A stretch of DNA of 64,000 bases from NCBI GenBank assembly GCA_914767715.1, contig OU612066.1, positions 33,890,283 through 33,954,282 of the forward strand, written 5' to 3'. How positions within the stretch are numbered: position 1 is the stretch's first letter; each line of letters begins with the position of its first letter. A model generated the notes under the pieces. It saw only the letters and a list, made by a program, of their open reading frames with translations. It had not been told where the DNA came from and did not search any database. Positions 47,176 through 60,577 of the stretch are shown here, one piece after another. This DNA comes from Membranipora membranacea. Taxonomy: Eukaryota > Bryozoa > Gymnolaemata > Cheilostomatida > Membraniporidae. A program made the translations under genes and the position numbers.

Positions 47176-47524
47176 ATCATGATTAAATGAATAACTCTGC
47201 ACAAGGTGTTATAGCGACTATAATGACTATTATAACTCCTTGTTCTGCATAACATCAACCTACAAACAGTCAAACAATAGTCAATAAAACTTTAAAACAA
47301 CTATTTTATTACTAATATTTATTTATTTATGCAGTGACCCCGCAATATAGAAATATAAATGATACTACATAAACAAAGAAGGAAGATAACTCTTATTCAC
47401 AACAGAAAAACCTCGTAAAATAGTTGCAAAATACGAATATTAAATGCGGCTAAAGTAGGGCCTAAAACTATGGGAGAAACCTATAAACATCGTAATCCCA
47501 TTTACGTAGAAAAATATCTTATTC

Positions 47525-50390
47525 TTATTCAAGAACTTCATAGTTTTTATTTAGAAACACAAGCATGTTCATTGCATCTGGTTTTATACGGTTCCTTTTC
47601 TTAGTGACTACATCCCCAGCAGTAGAGAACACCCTTTCTGATGGAACTGACGTTCCCTGAAACAGCGAATGAATGGAGAAGGGGCTATAGATGGCTATGC
47701 TGTTTCTACCAAAGTAATGGGTTTGAATCCATAGGGCAAACTTGAGATTTCAGATAAGCCTGCAGTTCGATTCTCGCTGTATCGCTGTTATTAGCAGTAT
47801 TAGCAGCTGCACTAGAGAAATCTGACAGAATAGTTGAAAGTACATTACTCTCTGTATCGGTAGCAGTAGAAGTTTCTAGTGGTGTTTCCAGTTCTACATC
47901 AACTAGTTCTGCGGAGACGGAGATTTTGCTCAACACATCTTGTTGGATTCGTTGTTGATCCGTAGTAGAAAGGTGAGCTAGACTCCGGACTCTTTGGTCC
48001 ACAAAGTTACGTACGTCTAGGATTTGACAGTCACTACTTTTATATCTGTAATGTTAAAATAGAAAATAGTAAAAAATTCAATCTAATTATTCATTACCTT
48101 ACTATAAATAGATCAGGAGATAAGCTATTAAACTAACGCTGTGTAATGTGGAACACATTATTCTCTAAATAATATCAAGCCAAGTAAATGTAACAATAAC
48201 GACAGGTTACCTTTTCTCAAGGTCATGATACAAGTTTGATTTGGCTTGATGCATGGGTTGTTCATCATGGAGAGTAGGTTTGCTTGAGACCATCAGCGAG
48301 TGAAGAAGAGGACGTAATAATGACGCAGTAGTGGACGTCTCACTGCTCATAAGCTCAGTAACTTTCTTAAATGGCTCTAGCACACGACAGGCATCCTCCA
48401 AGACTTCCACCTTGATTTTGGTCATGTGGGTCAGAAACAGATCATTTTGCTAAAAATAATCAAAGTCAAAACTACATAGGCCTAAAATTACATCATGTCC
48501 ACGGCCCAACTCCCCACTATGCATATTAAGTACAGCATTGTACAGGTAGGACATATAAAATAGAGATTCTATGACAATAATCAATGACTGAATTTGGATT
48601 GAAAGGTTAAACTTTAATTATGGGCAAGTAACAGAACAGAGGAGCTTACCTTCAGCTCGGCCAGGCTTGAGCAGACTGCCGGGTGAAGTTTAAGATAGCG
48701 TTCCACCTGGTGGAAACATCTATCATCAGCTTCAATGATGATCCCGCCTGCTGATTTTTCTAGAAAAAATAATTTTAGAAAAAGTTGAAGCCGCAATTTC
48801 TAATGCATGAGATGCCAATGTACGAAATTGTTTGCGTAGCATAGTATTTCATTTAGTTCACTTCAAAGAAAATAATTTCAGCACCAACACTAACAGACAT
48901 CGTTTTAATATAACGACAACGTAATATTTGTGTGAGGTAAGCACAAATTCAACTTACCTTTAACACACATACACGGCTTATTGGATCATTTAGGGCAGCA
49001 GTGAACTTTTGAGCACTCAGGTTTAGGCTGTGGGCAAAACATCTGACATGATGCATTTCAGTGTCCTTTAGAGCTTTGGTGATGTTAGATGCATTATCTG
49101 ATGTAACTGCTACTGTGTGTTGAACGTCAACAGGAATATCGGGTATGTTCAGCTCACTATCATCCGTCACACTGTCAGTAGGTATGACCATATCTGAAGC
49201 ATTAAAAATTAATTGGTTAGTTTAATAAGATAAAATAAACATGACTATGTTAATCTTCCTGCGAATTTTGGATATTAAGGGTCTTCAAATATGACTCGAA
49301 ATAATTTATTGAATCTTTGGTCTTCATCATCCAATACGTTCATAATACCTTTAGCAGGTCAATACTACTCATAGGAATTCGGGCATTGATGCTAAGATAA
49401 CATAGTCCACTTCCTGGCCCACTTATTGTGAGTCACAGTCAACCACAGACATCAGGTCACTTGGGTGGTGCTCGAACGGCTGGTGCGAGGCATGCACCAC
49501 CCGCGCCTAGCGTTACCATTCTGAGCACCAACCATGTGACCGGATGTCCGTGCAGTCAACTACAACTACGGCACAGCTTAATTTACAATGCAGTAGTGAT
49601 TTACTAAGTTTAGCTTACCTCCATCTTCTCCGTCTTCGCCGTAGGCAGCAGCAGATTCATCAGAAGAAGCACTGGCTTCAGCTTGGACTACTTTGTTATC
49701 ATCAACAACCTCCCACTTCAAAAGTGTTTGTAGGAGGTCTGCTCTGAGATTGTCCATCGTATGACGGTCAGAAAGTTCCTTCGTATCAATAGCGAAGCTA
49801 ACTATCTCTTAGTCCTTTATAAGTTGAAGGGTGTAGGTTATGAAACTGGTATTGAAAGTACTGGTCCAGGCATCTGTGGTGACCTCAAAGATGCAATTGC
49901 ACCCATGCAACTCTCTATAAGATTTGATCTCGTGGCATACTATCTTGGAGGCGTTAGTGTATAAGGTTGGCAGAATATTGTAAGTGAATTTATTTCTGCT
50001 AGGAATGACATAGCGTCCATCGGTAGTTTCCGAAATCAGGCCTACAAAACCAATATCTTCTACCACACTCAGTGGCTGCAAGTCCAGAAATATTGTCTTA
50101 GCTATGTTATAAGTTATTCTTTCATACTTCTTGGACTTCTTGTCTAAGGTTCCTTTGGACTTAATGAAAGAGTGTAGAGCTGGTTGGGCAGTGTCCTCTT
50201 TTACTTTTTTTGATTTGGTGGCAGAAGATGATGATCTTTTTATGTCCAAGTCCATGTCATGAGCCCTCTTTAGATGTCTTCTTAATGTTGTGGTAGAGCC
50301 ATCAGATACTTTGAGAATTACCTCACACTTTCCACATTTTGCCACCTCCTTCCTATCAGAGCTCTTATAGAGTGTAACAACGAAATTCAT
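47525..50390 (-). pseudogene. hAT-family transposase gene with BED zinc finger (ZBED-like), decayed
   Basis: Five exons can be laid out: 49619-50390, 48958-49193, 48650-48759, 48211-48449, 47525-48045. Exon 1 has a BED-type finger near its start (CGKCEVIL ... TTTLRRHLKRAH) and the TTDAWTS motif. Exon 2 has VAVTSDNASNI and HHVRCFAHSLNL, the catalytic-core blocks of hAT enzymes. Exon 3 has KLMIDVSTRW in one frame and VERYLKLHPAVCSSL in another. The last exon has the hAT dimerisation block SVPSERVFSTAGD followed by KKRNRIKPDAMNMLVFLN. Breaks: a stop at 49809-49811, a frame-changing deletion in exon 3, and two stops plus a shift in the last exon. Splice signals are good. It is either an old transposon or a domesticated ZBED gene that has since died. 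Confidence 0.85.
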
Positions 50391-50399
50391 TTAACTTAA

Positions 50400-50830
50400 C
50401 GCTGTGTATCGACATAATTTTTGCCAGAGTTAAATGAAGCCTATTTCCTGGGAGAATTATGCTATTCTCGCAGTAAAATCTTGCTGTAGTGTCTTTGGCT
50501 ATCAACGATGTTTGACATTGAGATTTATTTGGTTTATCACACAATTGACTCAGATTCGGGCTGTCTGAGGTATTGTGGATTCTTGCCAGAAGTTAATTGT
50601 TGTAGGTGTAACCATAGGAATGAATTATTTACCTTAAGTTCAATTGATCAATTGCCTATGATAATACTGTGCATAAACATGGAGCAGGCACAACTACAAG
50701 TTATTATTGTTTTCAGGGATTATCAACTGTTATGCCAGCAAATGCCAACACAACTAAAACAATTCTATTCTTGAAATTGTCTTCAATTACCCTGTCCCAT
50801 CAATCAATGTTACATTTCACTAGATATCAA
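50400..50830 (+). repeat. Extra partial copy of the inverted-repeat arm
   Basis: This is similar in the same orientation to 51920-52300, for example AGAGTTAAATGAAGCCTATTTCC versus AAATTAAATGAGGCTTATTTT, then GATTTATTTGG and AGGGATTATCAACTGT. It begins directly upstream of the first exon of the hAT gene. Confidence 0.6.
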
Positions 50831-51237
50831 TCTCAACTTAGAAAATCAGCGTAGAGTGCTATGAGAGTAACATCATTATCAGAGAGGGTCAAATGGGCTT
50901 AATTTTTTACTAGTTTTCTATCATTAACTTATTTCCATGAATGCAGTGAAAATTTCTCTTTATCAAACTAAAATCTTTAGATTAATCACAAAAGCAAAGT
51001 TTGCCCTTGCCAAATGTTCAATATATATAAAGAAAACCAAATAGTGGAGTTGATATGCCAGGTATCAGAGCCTTTATTGCTATAATTTAAACTTTCGCCT
51101 CCTGGAATAGGACAGCTGCCATACATTTGTGAAACATCATACCTGGTTGGCGGTAAGGACCACTGACAATAAATCAAATGAAAAATCCCTCTGCAAAGAA
51201 GCTATGCATTGTCAGGCAAAATTAAATTGTAACGCAA

Positions 51238-52140
51238 CCAGAAACTTTCTTAAATCGTCCGGAAATCTCGCCCATGCAATACTAACACATGCTGTCTTAG
51301 CAGCATAAGCAAATCAATGATTTGAAAGCCTTTACGAATTTATCCTTAAGCTTGCTTGCCTGTTGACGGAGGGCTTAGCATTTTCAAGGTTTGACAATTG
51401 TGTAATTGTAGGATTATCACCTCTTCAGCAATCAGTGGGTTATTTTCCTCTAAAAATCTGAACATCATGGGTGGTGTTTGAGTGGATGCTGAAGGTCACC
51501 TGCTCTTAACTTCTTTTGAGAGTAGCTGCAGTAAGCTCAAAATATTGTATTGCTGTTTGCTCTCTTATCAGGGACCAGAAATGATCACCATTGACCTGTA
51601 GGTCATGGACAGGTACCTGTTGGTACAAGGGAAGACCACAAACATTGTCAGAAAGTTTGTACAATGCAAGACCGGCCTATTTCAATATGGATTGAGGCAA
51701 TTATCACTAGATATTGAGTACATTTATGTACCAATATAAGTTCGGCTTATTAATGTTCGCTCAGCGAGAAGACGGCAATTTATTGTGGTAGTAGAAAACA
51801 TGATGATTAAGAGAAGCACCAAATCTGCTTTTGGCATGGCAATATGTAGGTATTATCAAACATAAGCCCTACTCTGATTGTGTAATAACAAAATTCCTTC
51901 CATGAAATACACCTATCTCAACACTGTGTATTGAAATTTAATTTGCCGAAATTAAATGAGGCTTATTTTTGGGGAGAATTGATGAAATTCACGAGATAAA
52001 AACCTGGCTGCATTGTTTTTAGTCATGTTTATCAACAGATTTATTTGGATTATCATAAAAATGAAACAATTACACCAAATTTTGGCTGTCGCAGTATCAA
52101 GTGTTCCTGATTTTTAATTGTTTGATTCTGTAATTAAGGG
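51238..52140 (+). repeat. Right arm of the large inverted repeat
   Basis: Partner of 46300-47175. The frame read as FESLYVCILKLASLL and RFDNCVVVGLSPLQQS in the left arm is also legible here, with two in-frame stops. Many of the differences between arms fall on third codon positions. Confidence 0.75.
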
Positions 52141-53349
52141 ATGAATTGTCTACTGCAAATTCGAACAATATGAATTACTGCATCTAACTTATAAATGAAC
52201 ATGTATTAGGCATCACTGCAAGTCAATAGATGTGGATAGGTAAAAGAGGTTTCAGGGATAATCAACTGTAGTGCCATCAGTTAGCCATCACCATTAAAAA
52301 ATATCATCACTTAATTGTGAATGAACATGAACACTGTCCTTACTACTTTTGCAGCTTTTGGAAATTATGGTGTGGGCATAGGATTGATTTTCTCAAGCTG
52401 CCAAAGAGTAGTCCTTGAAAATATGGAAATTTATATTACTTGTCTTTGGTGTATTGCTTTGAATAGAATACTGGGACAAATGGAAAGGTGAGGCAAACAC
52501 ATGTGAGGATTCCGTGTTGGTTGGGCCAGATGTTCCTGCCATGCAGTTCAGTCGCTGGTCAATGCGGGCAGGCAGAGGTGAAGGGTTAATTGGACACAAG
52601 CCGATGTCTCCATTTAGCTGGTTTATTGTTTTAGTTTGATTTGCCAGAAGATTTTTTGTTTGGCAGTCAATTGGGCAGCAGACGCTCTTCTCAGCGTGCT
52701 GTTGGAAGCCAGAGTTGGGTGATGTGGTGCTGTGTCTAGCCAATGCGCCCAACGGTGGCCAAGCTGCCAGCGCAGTCGAGGCAAATTTGGCCATCAGTAG
52801 TTGTCAGGGTTGTGATGGATGTGTTTTTGTCATCGTTGTCACGTTGAGAGAGCTGGATGCATCAATAGCCATCTATATTTGAGATGTTACGTCTGTCCCC
52901 TGCGGCAGTGTCCCGTCATCTGAAGTTATTGTTTATATATATTATATTTATTATGACATGCAGTCATAGGCTATAGGAAATATATGGGCCATGATAGTAT
53001 CTGAGTCTTATCGATCCTTGTATGCAGTATATCACACTTGTGCTGCACCATACAACCTTTTATACTTGTTCATAATTTGCTCAGTTAACTTTAGCTATCA
53101 ATTTCAGTCATGAGCATTTAATTCTATGTTCCTATTCCACATTACCTATACCATTACCTATACATACATATAATTGACAATGGTTTGTTGACTTTGCAGT
53201 TCCTTGCAAATATAATCCAATCTTTGACACTTGCATAATAGAATTGTGAAAGCGTAACTCCAAGTTAGACCCATGTTTCAAAACTACATACATGCGATGT
53301 AGTTTCCGATGTGTTTTGGCTTTGTAGGCACACAGTAAACTAGGTTTTG

Positions 53350-53800
53350 ATACTCCTTAACGTTTAAGTTTGCTCAGACCAATGCACTTTCTGCACAAGT
53401 TTGTCATCATGGTTAGAGAAGGATGGATGAGAGTCTACAATTACCCCGAGAAGTCTGAAGGTGAAGACACTTGAGATGTTCTCATCTCTGATCGTAATTG
53501 TTACAACAGGTGGAGCACTGCGGAGATTTAGAATCATGGTTTTGGTCTTCTTCGTATTCACAGAGAGGAGATTACTCTCACTCCAAGTTGAGATGTCATT
53601 AGCTGCAGCGTGGAGTGTTGAAGTATTGTTGGCTTTTATATCACAGTATGCTGTCATCTGCATACTTCATTACACTTGCTGAGTCTGCTGGCATATCGCC
53701 AACGAAAATATTCCATTGGACAGGACCCAGATGGCTTCCTTGCAGCACTTCAATCTTCACAGGCCGCTCATTAGATTTCTTATACAGTCAAAGATCTTAA
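53350..53800 (-). pseudogene. LINE reverse transcriptase remnant
   Basis: The minus strand reads VLQGSHLGPVQWNIFVGDMP, then SASVMKYADD with the catalytic YADD. After a break (stop and shift near 53655) it continues ISTWSESNLLSVNTKKTK and FRLLGVIVD. These are RT motifs B to E. Upstream and downstream parts of the element are not recognisable. It differs clearly from the LINE at 9749. Confidence 0.8.
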
Positions 53801-56042
53801 GTGCCCCACCCATATCATCTTTTACCAAACAAATTTTTTTCTAACAGCCATTTGGTTTTGATAAAACAAATATTCGAAGAACGTTCAACCATGAGATTTT
53901 GTAGCCACTGACCTGATAATTTGGGAATCATTTAAATTGCTGATGATTCAGATGTATCAAGCTAGGGGAGCCAGCTCAGTATGTCCCGTGGTTTGCGTCC
54001 TTCAGGCTGGCTGGTTATCAATTGTGATAAAACTAACATGAAGAATGGCATTTCAAACCGATACCTTCATGAAGCTATCTTTGAGCTACAGTGCCTACTC
54101 CTATTATTTGAGAACCTGACACTTAAAAAAAGACCTGCTATACAGAACACAACTGACCAGGTTTTTCTTAGCCCACTGACATCTACATGCAATACTAACT
54201 CATCTTTCTCTCTACTAGACTTGTACTTACTTATGTTAATAAACTTCATACCTGAAAACTGAATTTACAACCTAAGGAGTCTTGTCGAAATGATTTGTGT
54301 ACTAGCATTGTTTCTCAGGTATAATATTTATCACAATGTCATGGCTGTCATGGGGAAAACTTCAGGCACCAATAATGTTTGTACTTATGAGAAGAAACAT
54401 TGCTATTGCCATAGATGCCAGTATGTTTATCGATATGGAAGCCACAGGTTGAATAACAAAGTGTATGCTATTACCACTGTGAATAGTCATTTTAAAGTGC
54501 TTAGGAAAGCAAAAAACAACCAATTTTCACATCAAAGCATCCTTAGCATCTCTTTGCAATGAACAAAAAACTAAATTTAATCGCACAAGGACATCATTGA
54601 AAGATGTAATGGATTTCAAAGTGCAAAAACCCAGGGTCTTTATTTTTAATACTTTATTGGCATAATTTTCATTCTCAAAGAATGTTTTACAATATTAGCC
54701 ATGAAAAGAAAAAGAAAAAAAATACATTAATAGTAGATGCTCTAGAGGGGTCTAGAGAATTTTATCTCCCCTTTGACAGATGAACACTAAAATGATTATT
54801 CACTAACAGTATAACAGTAAGCCGAGCCCTGTCTTGCCTACAACCTTCACCATATATTATCACCAACAGTTGTGGTCGAAGCTAGCCTAGCAAAAGACAT
54901 ATGTAACAGGGGAAATAACATACTCTAGAGTCTAGATAGACCCTTGATTTTTGCATTAAGATTTGGTCATATTATTCAATTCAGTATATTTATTTTTATG
55001 TTCATTGCTATGAGATTACTTTGATCGATCAAACAGCGGTTAATTTTTGCTTTTCTAAACACTTTCATTCACAAATATGATATCTCAGCAATGAACTAAA
55101 CCTCCTACTCAGCTAAACCTCCTGATCTCAGCTACGGGTTAATTTGACGATACTCACATTGGGAAACTAAATCGATCAGCCTGTTTTTGATGTATTGATC
55201 AGAAAAAATTTTTAATATTCCTTATTACTAGATTATCAACCATAGACTTTTCTCCTACCCTATTAGGCAGATGTAATAGATATTTTTGTCATGTTTCAGG
55301 TCACAAATTGGTGTTAGAGAGGCTTACATAAGGCTACATATTAACAAAATATTTTTCAGGTGAGGTTAGCGAAATCTTCTCTACTGATGGCATCATTTCT
55401 ATTTGACGTTTGCCTTCAGAGGTTATTATAGAGACAGTATCATGATATTGTGTCTTCAGTTGGGCGAACCTTGCTCAAGGCATTTTTATCTCAAAATGGT
55501 TCGCTTTAAGCTAAAATCTCTTGAATCAGCTCCTGTTAATACTAAATAGTAAATAGAGTAATTTACTGGGTTCGGTAAATGTTTCGCCTAGGGTTGGCGC
55601 ATTGGCCTACTTTGTCACCCATAATGAGTCTAATGTATACGGATCGGCGGACATTAGGGTTTGGCATACCATCTTCGTGAATAAGGGTAGAGCCGTAACC
55701 ACGTAGATAAATTTTCTGAATTTTGTATCTCCAATGTTGCAGTGCGTCATTATAACTATCCTGCCAGAAAGATTATAATCCTAGCATCGATGAAATTCAT
55801 CCAAAACTCCCAAAAAATGTAATTTGTCATTTATTGTCCATATTTGTACATTACGCCTATGTTGTTGAACTCTAAATAATGCAAGGCAAATCATAAAGAA
55901 AACATAATTTTCGGATCATCCTGAATTTGGCCCTGAGTAACCCGCGAGTGATTCTGATTCTCTATCCGGAAAATTTGATCTCTCGACTAAAACCAAACTG
56001 CTTTGATGAAAACTATATATGTTTAGGAATATCGAAGCATAC
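53801..56042. other. No recognisable gene
   Basis: AT-rich sequence. The open frames at 53981-54262 and 54290-54562 show no family features and no convincing splice partners. Confidence 0.4.
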
Positions 56043-56050
56043 CTGTTTAT

Positions 56051-57111
56051 TAGTGATGGCAAATTGTCAGATTTTGGCGAGACGGGACCGAGACAGCAAG
56101 AAAATTCGGGACGAGACCGGGACGAGACCGAGACATATAACGATGCCGATAAAACATTCTTCAGATATCACAATTTAAAAGAATGGTGGATATTCATTCA
56201 CTATCACTAGTGCAATCAGCTTATAGTACATTTGATTCAAGTTGTAACTTATGATCTATAGCAATAAGGATCTATGTTGAAACCAAGTTTCATCAAATTC
56301 TGTCAAGTATTTATTGAATTATAGAAAGCCACACGCTCGTGCAGATTTCCACTAATTCTTGCAAATTAAATTTTGTATGAGTATCAGCCTGCCACACATG
56401 ATTGTCATTGCCCAAATTTATACTCATGATTTATGGGTGTAATCCTACTGTAATCCTCCTCAGCCAATCTAAAACATAGGCCTATCTATAGTGATAACTA
56501 AATAAAATAGTAAAACCAAGGAGAAGCTGTTTCTTCTTGTTTATTATACCAACCACGGTCAAGTGATTCAGCTTCTGGATATGCTTAGGCTCAACTATCT
56601 CCTCATATTTATACAATTTGATACCCCATTAGTCATTGTATCCCTTCTCCCTCTTGCCCCAGGTCCAAATCAATGAGAAAGCTCCACATTGATCATCCAT
56701 TCCAACTTTTTTACAGAAGTTGTTTACATAGATATGGCCTTGACTTATCAATCAAAACAGACAGCCAATCAATCAAATCTGACAGCCAATCAGATAACAT
56801 TTCCGTTAAATAATTGCAGCAAAAGCATGACTAATAACTATCATTCCATTATATCATAGTCAGAATTACATCATATCATATATCATATATCATATAAAAA
56901 CCGTGGTGTAGTGGGTAAGAGCATGGACTGCTGATCACTAGGTCACTGGTTCGAGTCTGGGTGAAGGCAATGTTTTGACCAGCTACTACCATTTACAATG
57001 CCAGTGGTCTCGACATGTAGTAAGAGTTGTCTGTCTCGACGAGACGAGATACTGTCCCGAGGAGACAAGTCTCGCGAGACCGGGAATTGTCCCGTCTCGT
57101 TGCCATCACTA
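56051..57111. mobile_element. Non-autonomous hAT element, 1061 bp, with perfect 8 bp target duplication
   Basis: It starts TAGTGATGGCAA and ends TTGCCATCACTA, a 12 bp perfect terminal inverted repeat. CTGTTTAT flanks it at 56043-56050 and 57112-57119. Next to both ends are clusters of GAGACGGGAC / GAGACCG words (56080-56132; inverted at 57030-57100), the usual place for transposase-binding subterminal motifs in hAT elements. The middle is AT-rich without transposase. A tRNA-like segment lies near the right end. Confidence 0.93.
56900..56969 (+). repeat. tRNA-like sequence (SINE head) inside the hAT element
   Basis: CCGTGGTGTAGTGGGTAAGAGCATGGACTG resembles an acceptor/D-arm half with an A box. 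About 25 bases later GGTCACTGGTTCGAGTCTGG provides a near-consensus B box. The acceptor strands do not pair, and the anticodon stem is poor, so this is tRNA-derived rather than a tRNA gene. Confidence 0.6.
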
Positions 57112-57119
57112 CTGTTTAT

Positions 57120-60100
57120 GCTACTGTATATGACTTCATCTATCTTTTGTTTTTTTCTGAAGAATTGATAGTAGCTATGTTGCTCATTGAATCTCACTGT
57201 ACTGATTCACACAGTATATATATGGCAGAAAAATCAAGCCATTTGATTTGAGGATGAGTGAATGACGCTGTCGTATGCAAAGAATGGCGGAGAGAATAAT
57301 AATGATATGGTTAATGTTGATTTCCCCAACTACTCAAATATTTTTACCACATCATTTGCCAGCATCCTAGCAATCTTTGGTTTTTTCTAATATTACAATG
57401 AAGCATAAATATTGTATCCGGGCTTGTAACTTTTGTAAAATACTGTTTCTTCCAATGTTCTAGACTCTAGAGGGATATATACAGAGGAGTTTTCGTATCA
57501 GATTTACCGTATAGCTTCAGCCTATTTCTCATGAGTTCGCCTCTTGATCTTGACTAATGAGGTACATAACTCTTGGAAATATGACCTATCTAATAATATC
57601 ATGCAGGACATACATAGCCATCAACCCAACCATGCAGTGTAAAAGAGAAATGTGCGAAGATAATTTGATAAGGGTTCTACAGTCATATCAATCTTATGGC
57701 AACAAATACAAAACACATTCACATTGTCTCCAGTAATGAAGTCTGTTTGTTTGATTGTTTATTGATTGATTCATTAGTGGCGTTGACAATCTACCTGCCA
57801 CTACCAGGTTATATTGTGCCAACATTACTTTTAAGTAAATATGTCTCAATAAACACCTGAAAATCCATCGTAAAACATAGGAAATAATCAGACAGTCAAA
57901 CCAAACCAACCATGCCTTCATGCTTCAGATATGTAGAGATTAGTGATCTATATGATGAATAACGATCATCTGTCATCCTGTTTACACACAGACATATCCT
58001 GGTCACTCCTGCTGATACACAAAACTAAGATTCCAGCATTCTGGTTGGTCGACACAAGAATGTAATAATCAAGGATAAGCAGACTATGACATCGTTATGG
58101 TTACACAACATCAGAGAATATGGTCTGTGTATCAGATAACTCTTATCCCACAAAGTGGTGACAGCTAGTGAGGGCTGGTGAATGACATTGTGATATAGGT
58201 GTAAAATTAAAGGAAGGTGGTTAGGATTATTGTATAAATTAAGGTGTTTGGTTTATTTTATAGATTAAGGTGGTAAGGCTAATTGGTTAAAGACAATATG
58301 TTGTGGCCTGTCATGGTTTCTGTGGTTTCTTATGAATTGAATAAAGAAGAAATTTTCCATCCCACATCTGCTGCTATATAACTCTATATTCTAGAGGCAA
58401 AAGAACTAGGTAGAGTATAACTTGACTAGTTTGGGGGTGACTTCAAAAGGTTAGCTAGTCATAAATTTTGCTAATACGACCCTGTGCGAAATGGTGACAT
58501 GTTCTTTCTGAGAATGTGTTATTCCTCTTAGGTAAATATAATTTATTTCTACATAGCCCAATGAATCAAACCATATTATGGAACTATCTATAGAATATTA
58601 ATTGATTATATATTTTCCTCAATTAGCTGCCTTGGCCCATCTATAAGCCAGTCTGCGCATGTGCGAACTGTTGAGGCATACGTTCGTCTCTGCAGCATAG
58701 GGCTTGAACTAATTCACCTAGTCTGAGTACCAAAATTGGGAAAACAATGGAAACCCATAATTTGGAAATATTTGGGCCTTAATGGAACACTGGTTATGAT
58801 ATCTCATAACCTTGAACCCTGGGAGTTGCCTTTCTTGATGGAAGGCAGCGCCACCACTGCTGTGCTGCAGAGATAGACTATGTCACAAGGCTATCCTGCA
58901 AGCAGAATGTCTATAAGCAGCAATATTAACCTGAGATGATGACATAATAATAAGCTGATCCTTTATTTCCCATTCACAACACAAAATTGTTGTTGATAGT
59001 AAATATTTAATAACAAATTAACACTTGTTTTTAGACATCTGTCACGCTTATGAGTGCGTAATACATCATTGTCCTACCCAGGGATTTGTAAAACTTTCTA
59101 ATCAAAGCTGACATGGATTGCCAGACCTCCTGATGATGATATTAAGACTATCCCCCCTCCCCCCCCCCCTGCGCTTTTGGTGTGTGTTAAGAGTATTTGT
59201 TAGCAGGTGGTACTCAAACATGAATCAATCATGAAAGAGCAGGCGTTACCTCTTATGCACTGTCTAAATTGTCCGACATAGTCTTTGGTTGGTATGTTTC
59301 AAGTACTTAACCAGAATTAACCAAAACTCTCCCGCAATACTTTATAATTCTTGTGGTAATCAAATCTTATGTCATATAATCTGCAAATCAGATTAATGGA
59401 ACATAGCTTACGTAATTAATTCAAGGGTTGGCTGGGATTTAAATATATAAAATCATGTTTGGCGGTAACTAATGGTTTTATCATGCATATAATCCATACC
59501 AGATACTCCCTGGGGTGTTTACTCAAGATTTTTTTGCCAAAATTTGGTTACAAATCCGGAGAAACTTTTCGGCCAGGAACCAAAAACCCTTATGAACATC
59601 TGACTGCTGAGTGGTTGCCGGCTACCACCAAATATTTGTTTATTCCCTGATTATCTAAATGAATCCTGTAGGCAATAAAACTAGGAAGGGAGTGAGTAGG
59701 GTTAACCTCAGCTCATCCCAGCACATAAACAAAGTTTGGTTAGTCAAAATTTATCAGGAGGAACTTATGTTAACAAGTGCAATTAAATTGAAAGTGTGAT
59801 GCTGATACGACCAAGACTGTTCTTCTGAGTCAAATTCTGATAATCTTAATACTCTAAAAAGTAATGTGGACAGGTTGTTGCACCTTTTCGATTTCACACA
59901 AGTCTACGTTGTAGTCTGTCACTTGCCCCTGCCTGACAGCTCGACTAGAGACCTTCTAAGCTGCAACTTACAAGGCAGGACAGTCCCAGCGGAAGGCTTG
60001 AAATAGTAGTTACTTATGTAGCATATCCTGCCGGAGTTTCAGTTTGCAGGTTTACATTGGTCATTTTATTGATTTACTGATCAACTTAAGTTTGAGCAGC

Positions 60101-60570
60101 AGTTTAAGCCTTCGCAGTTGAAGTTTCATGTCATTAGGAGACACCAACAACTGTGTCTATATTTGCATTGTTTTGAGTCCGATAGTGCCCTCTGACACTA
60201 CAAGCACAGAGATATGTCTACTGCTTTGAGGAACAGCAATTAAAATGAAGTAAAATCAAGTCATAATCTAAGAAAACAGAACAGGTAATCCATCACAAGA
60301 AGAATATCAGATGTGTTTATTAAATTTCTGTGGTGAACATCCATCAAAGCTAATGAAGAATGTCATCATTTTATCAGCCTGATTCACAAATAATAATAAC
60401 ATAATCCCAACCCATCGATTCGGACGGGCCAATGAAATTGCCTAAAAGTTATGTATTGAATGCTGATTGGTTACAGGTATCTTATAAAGGTGCTATATTC
60501 TCTCAAGAAACCAACAATATTGGTTATTTTCTCCAACTTTGCAGTTCATTGATTAAGACTTTAATTCAGG
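57120..60570. other. No recognisable gene
   Basis: AT-rich sequence upstream of the oxidoreductase gene. It contains a C-rich run at about 59151-59170 (CCCCCCTCCCC and similar). No exon or tRNA is supported. Confidence 0.4.
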
Positions 60571-60577
60571 GAGTAAC

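Noticed and set aside
49544-49964. Plus-strand open frames within the hAT gene
   Set aside because: They are antisense shadows of transposase exon 1, whose minus-strand frame carries the recognised motifs.
52393-52794. 133-residue minus-strand open frame in a GC-richer patch
   Set aside because: Composition is biased (Ser, Pro, Asn, Gln), with no family match and no link to the nearby LINE remnant. It may be coding but cannot be supported.
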